NCBI GenBank assembly: GCA_023459675.1
Contig: JAEWTC010000144.1
Coordinates: 1-5,457 of the forward strand
DNA length: 5,457 nt
Direction of reading: 5' to 3'
From: Bacillota bacterium
GTDB taxonomy: Bacteria; Bacillota; Clostridia; Christensenellales; Aristaeellaceae
Shown: positions 1 to 4,003 of the stretch, in pieces
Layout of the letters: each line of letters opens with the position of its first letter
Position numbering within the stretch: the first letter of the stretch is position 1
Position numbers and translations under genes: made by a program
The notes under the pieces: model-generated
What the model saw: the letters and a program-made list of their open reading frames with translations, nothing else
The model's database searches: none
Told to the model about the DNA's origin: nothing

Positions 1-476
1 AACTCGGCAAACTTGCGGTATTTGCCGCGGTTGCGCTCAATGAACTGCGCCCAGTCCCGGATCACGCTCATCAGCGTGCCTTCCTTGGGGTCGTCCACCG
101 CGGTGTAGAGGTGTTTGACGGCGCCCACGGCAAGCTCGGCAAACTGCGGCACGCTCACCTCTTCGTAGGGGCTGCTTTCCAGGGCGAGGCCGTTTACGTA
201 GGAAGCGAAGATAATGCCGGAGTTGCCCCTCGCGCCTTCCAGCGCCGATTGGGAAATGGTTTTGAGCATATGGTGGAAACTCTGCACCGGAGCGGAGGTA
301 TCGATCATCGCGCGCAGCGTTGCGGCGAGGTTGGTGCCCGTATCGCCGTCGGCGACCGGGAAAACGTTGATCAGGTTCAGGTGTTTGACGTGGGCGTATA
401 CTTCCCTGGCGCCGGAGGAAAACCAACGGAAAACGTCGTTACCGTCTGCGTGCTGCACATCCTGCCGTTCGTTCAT
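1..476 (-). CDS. DAK2/DhaL-domain protein, N-terminal part (FakA-like or DegV-DAK2 fusion), cut by window edge
   Basis: Only the first 158 residues are in the window; the frame stays open through position 1. Residues about 14-158 match the start of a DhaL/DAK2 nucleotide-binding domain: INVFPVADGDTGTNL (36-50) carries the DGDTG signature whose aspartates bind Mg-nucleotide in DhaL-type kinases, and GARGNSGIIF (81-90) is the second conserved glycine-rich segment. In Bacillota this domain begins FakA (YloV), the ATP-binding subunit that phosphorylates fatty acids held by FakB/DegV proteins. It also begins longer proteins in which DAK2 is fused to a C-terminal DegV (EDD) domain. The 'VADGDTGTNL' and 'GARGNSGIIF' wording resembles, from memory, the DegV-fusion group, but the deciding C-terminus is missing. 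The ATG at 476-474 is preceded on the minus strand by GGGAGG (489-484) with 7 nt spacing, so the start is well supported. It is transcribed divergently from the acyltransferase operon. The domain call is firm; the subfamily is not. Confidence 0.9.
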   Translation of the reverse strand, partial: MNERQDVQHADGNDVFRWFSSGAREVYAHVKHLNLINVFPVADGDTGTNLAATLRAMIDTSAPVQSFHHMLKTISQSALEGARGNSGIIFASYVNGLALESSPYEEVSVPQFAELAVGAVKHLYTAVDDPKEGTLMSVIRDWAQFIERNRGKYRKFAE

Positions 477-531
477 CAAATTGCCTCCCATCGGGTATCG
501 TCGGGCGGTTCTTTGTACTGTTTGTCCTTAT

Positions 532-561
532 AGTATACCATGAAGTAAAAGGGTGAAACAA
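532..561 (-). promoter_or_regulatory. Extended -10 promoter for the DAK2-domain gene
   Basis: Read on the minus strand, TATACT (537-532) is directly preceded by TGG (540-538), giving the TGn extended -10 form. A weak -35, TTGTTT (561-556), lies 18 nt upstream. The start codon at 476 is about 55 nt downstream, leaving a 5' UTR of roughly 50 nt. The -10 core is embedded in TATAGTATA on the plus strand, so a plus-strand -10 (TATAGT, 529-534) overlaps it. That plus-strand version has no recognisable -35. Confidence 0.6.
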
Positions 562-578
562 CCTTGCCATTCTGGCGG

Positions 579-603
579 GGCGGCAGCCGCCTTCTTGGGC
601 GGC
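579..603 (+). promoter_or_regulatory. Alternating GC hairpins in the acyltransferase leader
   Basis: Three consecutive segments, GGCGGC (579-584), GCCGCC (586-591) and GGCGGC (598-603), can form mutually exclusive stems. Segment 1 can pair with 2 (tight CAG loop), or 2 with 3 (6 bp, loop TTCTTG). The 2:3 stem ends 7 nt before the Shine-Dalgarno of the next gene. No U-tract follows on the plus strand; the next bases are GCATAAAAAGGAG, so this is not an intrinsic terminator in that direction. Whether it folds or regulates is unknown. Confidence 0.35.
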
Positions 604-610
604 GCATAAA

Positions 611-622
611 AAGGAGAATGTG
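611..622 (+). promoter_or_regulatory. Ribosome binding site with unusually short spacing, GTG start
   Basis: AAGGAG (611-616) is a strong Shine-Dalgarno, but only 3 nt separate it from the GTG at 620. The only other in-frame start nearby, ATG at 641, lies 24 nt from this site and has only a poor GGAAC (626-630) in front of it. The choice of start is therefore open. GTG620 is preferred because of the strong SD. Confidence 0.55.
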
Positions 623-1975
623 TTTGGAACGGCGAATGAAATGGTTGCGAGCATAGCGCGCCAACCGGGCGCGGCAGACCGTAACAACGGGCAGAGGTGG
701 CGGGGCGGTATCGAAACGGCATGGTGGCAGCTGGATAACGCGGCAAAGTTGTATCCCGCGAAAATGAACGCGGACGACACCTGCGTATTCCGCGTCTACG
801 CCATTCTCAAAGAAGTGGTGCGCCCCGAGGTTTTGCAGCAGAGCGTGCTGGATTTGAAACGCCGGTTTCCGACCCTCTACGTGAAACTCCGCAACGGGTT
901 TTTCTGGAATTATTACGAGCCCAACGAGCGCGATCTTCTGGTGCGGCCCGAAAAGGCGGAGATCGCCGGGCTTTTGGACGGGCATCGCAATAACGGCTAT
1001 CTGTTTTCCGTGCAGTACTGTGGGCGGCGCGTTTCCGTGGAAGCGTTTCACGCCCTGGGAGACGGCTCCACCGCGCTTACCTATCTCAACGCATTAATCT
1101 TTCGTTATCTTACGCTGCTGGGGCATGTGATCGATCCCATGGGAAAGATCGCCACCTGCGATCAGGAACCCACCGCGGCCGAAACCGAGGACAGCTATAC
1201 CAAATACTATACCGGCATGCAAAAGCGCGACGCCGCCGCGATCGACGCCCTGCGCGTAAAGGGAACGCAATTCGCCGCGCCCGGCAACTGCGGCGTACTG
1301 CACGGGCTGATGGAATCCGACAAGCTGGTGCAGGCCGCGCACCGCAGCAACACCACGGTCACCAAGTATCTCACCGCGCTGCTCATCCGCGCCGTCTGGC
1401 TTGCCGCGGATGACGACCGCTGCCGCTATCCCATCTGCGTCAATATGCCTATTAATATGCGCAAGATGATGCCCTCCGTTACGCTGCGGAATTTCTCCCT
1501 GTATTTCACCGTTCACATGCCTGTGATGGAAACCCTGCTGCCCTTTGAGGACATCGTTTCCTGCGTGGACCGGGAGTTTGCCCATTACGCCAGGCTTCCC
1601 GTGCTGCAGCAGCTATTAAACGCCAACGTCGCCGTGGAAAAAAGCAAGTGGATCGCCCTGCTGCCGCTGCCCATCAAACGCCTTGCGATCAACGCCGTCT
1701 CCCGCCTGATCAGCGGCAACCATCTCACCACCAGCCTGAGCAGCCTGGGGCAGATCGATCTGCCGGAGGGCATGGCGCGGCACGTGGAATACTACGGGCT
1801 CATCCCGCCGCTGGGCAAGGATATGCCGCTGGACGTATCCGTGGTATCCTCCTGCGGCAAAACCGAGATCACCTTTATGCGCAACATCCGGGAAACCAAC
1901 GTCGAACGGCGGTTTTTCAGCGCGCTCACACGGCGCGGCGTTCCCGTGGAACTGACTACCAATCTGCCTGAATAA
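620..1975 (+). CDS. Condensation-fold acyltransferase (alcohol acetyltransferase-like)
   Basis: This is a 451-residue cytosolic-looking protein with no signal peptide or membrane segments. It resembles the chloramphenicol-acetyltransferase/NRPS-condensation superfamily, in particular Clostridial proteins annotated as alcohol acetyltransferase. Visible landmarks: WWQLDNAAKLYPA (35-47), typical of the N-terminus of this family; FHALGDG (143-149), the HxxxDG catalytic motif with His144 as presumed general base and Asp148-Gly149 structural; VNMPINMRKM (274-283), like the substrate-channel strand motif; and TSLSSLGQIDLP (371-382), like the SNLG motif near the C-terminus. The usual first histidine of HHxxxDG is Phe143, which is common in this branch. 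The reaction would be acyl transfer from acyl-CoA or a carrier to an alcohol or similar acceptor; the true substrate is unknown. The first 34 residues are poorly conserved in appearance, so a start at Met8 (641) is possible. The stop is 20 nt before the next gene, so the two are almost certainly co-transcribed. Confidence 0.82.
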   Translation: MFGTANEMVASIARQPGAADRNNGQRWRGGIETAWWQLDNAAKLYPAKMNADDTCVFRVYAILKEVVRPEVLQQSVLDLKRRFPTLYVKLRNGFFWNYYEPNERDLLVRPEKAEIAGLLDGHRNNGYLFSVQYCGRRVSVEAFHALGDGSTALTYLNALIFRYLTLLGHVIDPMGKIATCDQEPTAAETEDSYTKYYTGMQKRDAAAIDALRVKGTQFAAPGNCGVLHGLMESDKLVQAAHRSNTTVTKYLTALLIRAVWLAADDDRCRYPICVNMPINMRKMMPSVTLRNFSLYFTVHMPVMETLLPFEDIVSCVDREFAHYARLPVLQQLLNANVAVEKSKWIALLPLPIKRLAINAVSRLISGNHLTTSLSSLGQIDLPEGMARHVEYYGLIPPLGKDMPLDVSVVSSCGKTEITFMRNIRETNVERRFFSALTRRGVPVELTTNLPE

Positions 1976-1995
1976 GCGATCGGGAGGAACTTTGC

Positions 1996-2697
1996 GTGCT
2001 TTATTGCAGAAAATGCGGGGTAACCGTAAAAACCCGGGCGGAGCGCTGCCCGCTGTGCCGTGCGCCGCTGCATGGCGACGACGCGGGAACGGAGCAGACC
2101 TATCCCAAAGCGGTGGACAAGCGCAACCGCCGGCTGCTGGTGGAGTGCGCCATTTCGCTTTCGCTGGTGCTCATTCAGGTGCTGGTGAACTACCTCGCCA
2201 CCCCCCATGTGTACTGGTGCATTCCCGCATCGGTTACAGTGCTGTACTCGTGGCTGCTCGTGGTGCTGGTGCGCACCGGCAGAATGCGCAGGGGCATCAC
2301 CTGGTTTTCGCACCTGCTGCCCGTGGCGCTGCTGGTGCTGATGTTCGCTTTGTATATCATGCGCTCCGGCGCTGTGCCGGGCTGGTACTTAACCTACGGC
2401 ATCGCGTTTTGCATCTCGCTGTCGCTATTGATCAACAACGGCTGGATTCTCATCCACCGCCGGTCGGCTTTCGATATTTTACCCTCCCAGGTCATCCTCT
2501 GCGTGCTCGGGTTTGTGCCCGTTTGCCTTGCGCTGTTTCGGGTGATCGTCTTCTCCTGGGCCAACGCCGGAACCGCGATACTAAGCCTGATGACGGTGGG
2601 CGGTATTCTGTTTTTGTACCGCTCCCGTTCCAAAACGGCATTGCGCCGTTACTTTTTTATGACGCACCCAAGCGGCGGGCAAAGCCTGGAATCCTGA
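1996..2697 (+). CDS. Zinc-ribbon, six-TM membrane protein (DUF6320-like)
   Basis: This is a 233-residue protein. It begins with a compact zinc ribbon, Cys4-x2-Cys7 and Cys18-x2-Cys21 (YCRKCG and RCPLCR), followed by a charged linker and about six hydrophobic segments, near 47-66, 72-92, 104-122, 131-153, 164-186 and 190-208. It ends in a basic, polar tail. The layout and its place directly behind an acyltransferase of this type match, from memory, the DUF6320 family of Clostridia, whose function is unknown. The GTG start at 1996 has an excellent GGGAGGA (1982-1988) with 7 nt spacing, and the zinc-ribbon motif begins at residue 3, which supports this start. With a 20-nt gap from the upstream stop it is the second gene of an operon. 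An inferred role is to anchor or assist the acyltransferase at the membrane, or to move its substrate or product; nothing in the sequence proves this. A different open frame across the same stretch is a GC-driven shadow. Confidence 0.85.
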   Translation: MLYCRKCGVTVKTRAERCPLCRAPLHGDDAGTEQTYPKAVDKRNRRLLVECAISLSLVLIQVLVNYLATPHVYWCIPASVTVLYSWLLVVLVRTGRMRRGITWFSHLLPVALLVLMFALYIMRSGAVPGWYLTYGIAFCISLSLLINNGWILIHRRSAFDILPSQVILCVLGFVPVCLALFRVIVFSWANAGTAILSLMTVGGILFLYRSRSKTALRRYFFMTHPSGGQSLES

Positions 2698-2766
2698 GCG
2701 CCGCAGCGTTTCCTGCCGCGGCCCGGAACGGGAAAGGACCATGCGTCGGACAGCCGCAAATCATTC

Positions 2767-2795
2767 TTGACAGGCGGGCCGCACAACCGTATAGT
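2767..2795 (+). promoter_or_regulatory. Sigma-A promoter of the DUF975 gene
   Basis: A perfect -35 TTGACA (2767-2772) is separated by exactly 17 nt from TATAGT (2790-2795), which matches the -10 consensus at 5 of 6 positions. Transcription should begin near 2802, giving a leader of about 100 nt before the ATG at 2901. This is the strongest promoter in the window, and it sets the DUF975 gene apart from the operon ending at 2697. Confidence 0.85.
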
Positions 2796-2824
2796 AGGCA
2801 CAAAGGGTACCTGTTCCCGCGGCG

Positions 2825-2893
2825 GCGCGGTCTAACCGCGCGCAGAGGGGGTATCTCCGTGTTGCGTTCGCACTCATAATAGAATAGGGGAGA
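2825..2893 (+). promoter_or_regulatory. Structured leader with possible anti-Shine-Dalgarno
   Basis: The untranslated leader holds a perfect 7-bp hairpin: GCGCGGT (2825-2831), loop CTA, ACCGCGC (2835-2841). Downstream, TCTCC (2854-2858) is exactly complementary to GGAGA (2889-2893), the core of the ribosome binding site of the DUF975 gene. A small TGCG/CGCA element (2863-2872) lies inside the loop that pairing would form. A fold hiding the ribosome binding site is conceivable, but a 5-bp pair could arise by chance and I recognise no known riboswitch class. Confidence 0.3.
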
Positions 2894-2903
2894 GATGATC
2901 ATG
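2887..2903 (+). promoter_or_regulatory. Ribosome binding site deciding the DUF975 start
   Basis: GGGGAGA (2887-2893) lies 8 nt, counted from GGAG, before the ATG at 2901. It is only 2 nt before the ATG at 2895, which is too close for initiation. The protein is therefore taken to begin MKERFE rather than MIMKERFE. Confidence 0.75.
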
Positions 2904-3512
2904 AAAGAAAGGTTCGAAATCAAGAGCCAGGCAAAAGCAAGCTTCCTTGCCCAGTATTGGACCTGCGTGGTGATGAGCGCGGCGTATGCCGTGCTGGTCA
3001 GCGTCGTAAGCGGCGCTACCTTCGGCGTTGCCGCGTTTCTGCTGATGCCGCCGCTTTCGGTGGGGTACGCCTACTTTAACCTCCGCATCTACCGGGGCGA
3101 AGCGGGCGACGTTGTGGAAGCGTTTGCCGCCGGGTTCAAGGACTACGGCAAGAGCCTCGTGGGCATACTGTGGACGTACCTGTTCACGTTCCTGTGGTCG
3201 CTTCTGTTTCTCATTCCGGGTATTGTCAAAGCCCTTGCCTACTCCATGACCCCCTATATTTTAACCGACATGCCCAACGTTACGGCGAAGGATGCGCTCC
3301 GGGTTTCCATGAAGATGACCGACGGCCACAAGGGTGAGATCTTCATGATGGCGCTGTCGTTCCTCGGGTGGTGGTTATTAACGGGGCTTACGTTCGGCAT
3401 CCTCGCGTTTTTCTACACCGGCCCCTATACGGCCACCAGCTTCGCGGGGCTGTATGAGGAACTCAAGAAGAACGCGCTGGAAAAGAACCTGCTGGGCGGG
3501 GATGCGTTGTAA
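2901..3512 (+). CDS. DUF975 family integral membrane protein
   Basis: This is a 203-residue protein with the hallmarks of DUF975, a widespread Bacillota membrane family of unknown function. A short cytoplasmic N-terminus (EIKSQAKASFLAQYW, 6-20) corresponds to the usual 'lk.rAk..l..nyw' opening. Hydrophobic segments lie near 22-38, 42-60, 86-109 and 146-173. The family core FLIPGIVKALAYSMTPYIL (103-121) is followed by the conserved 'AKDALRVSMKMTDGHKGEIF' stretch (129-148) and LSFLGWWLL (152-160). Its C-terminus, with YEELKK, is also typical. Length fits the family norm of roughly 200-250. It has its own consensus promoter at 2767-2795 and an intrinsic terminator 36 nt after the stop, so it appears monocistronic. 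The family name is firm. No enzymatic residues are apparent and I assign no function. Confidence 0.93.
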   Translation: MKERFEIKSQAKASFLAQYWTCVVMSAAYAVLVSVVSGATFGVAAFLLMPPLSVGYAYFNLRIYRGEAGDVVEAFAAGFKDYGKSLVGILWTYLFTFLWSLLFLIPGIVKALAYSMTPYILTDMPNVTAKDALRVSMKMTDGHKGEIFMMALSFLGWWLLTGLTFGILAFFYTGPYTATSFAGLYEELKKNALEKNLLGGDAL

Positions 3513-3547
3513 AACGGTTCGGTTCCGGTCACACCTGGTGCAACATC

Positions 3548-3579
3548 AGGCTTCGCGGGCACGCGAAGCCTTTCTGTTT
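3548..3579 (+). terminator. Intrinsic terminator after the DUF975 gene
   Basis: A perfect 10-bp stem, AGGCTTCGCG (3548-3557) and CGCGAAGCCT (3562-3571), with a GGCA tetraloop is followed by a T-rich run (TTTCTGTTT, 3571-3579). It lies 36 nt after the DUF975 stop. It should isolate that gene from what follows. Confidence 0.9.
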
Positions 3580-4003
3580 ACGCATATGGCTGAAACAGCT
3601 TGCTTTGGCGGCGGACGTTTGGCTGGCTTGTTCCTGCCGCGTTCCCTTTTGCCTGGGAACGGACGGCGCTTGGGAGAACCGCGTTCGCCCCGGAACCGGG
3701 ACACGGAGTTGGCGCTCCGGCTGCGCAAGCCGCTCCTGTGAACCCTGCGCGCCGTTTGCCCTTTGTTCCGTAAAACTGGAAGGAATTGGGCATGCCGCTG
3801 CCGAATGATTCCATACGCAGATACGGGAATATCGATGTTTATGGGAATCATCACGGCGCATTCGTTTCGGCCGGCGCTTGCGGGCTGCGGCGGAGCGCAT
3901 CGCGATCGCTATTCCATTTCGATGAATATAGGTCCGGCATAATCGTTCTTGCGATGCGGGCACGCATTATCCATACGATTAAGGGATAAAGGAGATATAA
4001 CCC
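3580..4003. other. 424-nt interval with no convincing gene, rich in inverted repeats
   Basis: Between the DUF975 terminator and the LRR gene no frame reads as a recognisable protein. Minus-strand frames are Arg/Ser-rich and run across the terminator, so they are taken as composition shadows. The first half contains stem-forming repeats: CGTTCCC (3640-3646) with GGGAACG (3655-3661), extendable by GCCG (3636-3639) with CGGC (3664-3667) across a 2-nt bulge; CGGAG (3704-3708) with CTCCG (3715-3719); and CGGCT (3718-3722) with AGCCG (3728-3732). Near the end, ATGCG (3954-3958) pairs with CGCAT (3963-3967). The LRR gene must be transcribed from somewhere in here because a terminator precedes it, yet I find no good promoter; CATAAT at 3938-3943 is the best -10 and lacks a -35. 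This could be a long regulatory leader, an unrecognised small RNA or the remains of a decayed gene. Confidence 0.5.
3792..3989 (+). CDS. Doubtful 65-residue ORF upstream of the LRR gene
   Basis: An ATG at 3792 has a good Shine-Dalgarno, GGAAGGA (3778-3784), 7 nt away. The frame runs to a TAA at 3987-3989, immediately before the GGAG ribosome binding site (3991-3994) of the LRR gene. That geometry would suit translational coupling or a leader peptide. Against it: the product (beginning MPLPNDSIRRYGNIDV) resembles nothing I know, has no clear membrane segment or signal, and uses AGA, AGG, ATA, CGA and CTA codons. Its third-position GC is about 57% by my hand count, modest for a GC-rich genome. 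It may be chance. Confidence 0.25.
   Translation: MPLPNDSIRRYGNIDVYGNHHGAFVSAGACGLRRSASRSLFHFDEYRSGIIVLAMRARIIHTIKG

Noticed and set aside
476..1051. Minus-strand 191-codon open frame
   Set aside because: It lies antisense to the acyltransferase, has no recognisable motif, and its stop overlaps the well-supported ATG of the DAK2 gene. It fits a GC-driven shadow.
2709..2735. Possible terminator after the zinc-ribbon gene (TTTCC with GGAAA, inner CCCG/CGGG)
   Set aside because: The stems are short or incompatible and no U-tract follows, so it does not qualify as an intrinsic terminator.
1992..2879. Plus-strand 295-codon frame overlapping the zinc-ribbon membrane gene
   Set aside because: The product is Ala/Arg/Pro-rich with no domain, while the frame starting at 1996 gives a clean zinc ribbon and membrane segments with a better start.
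3529..3963. Minus-strand 144-codon frame in the intergenic interval
   Set aside because: It is Arg/Ser-rich, without a family, and covers the intrinsic terminator stem. It is most likely composition.
3555..3965. Ten-base GCGGGCACGC at 3555 and again at 3956, both in hairpins
   Set aside because: It is too short and GC-rich to count as a meaningful repeat. The flanking stems differ and the second has no U-tract.
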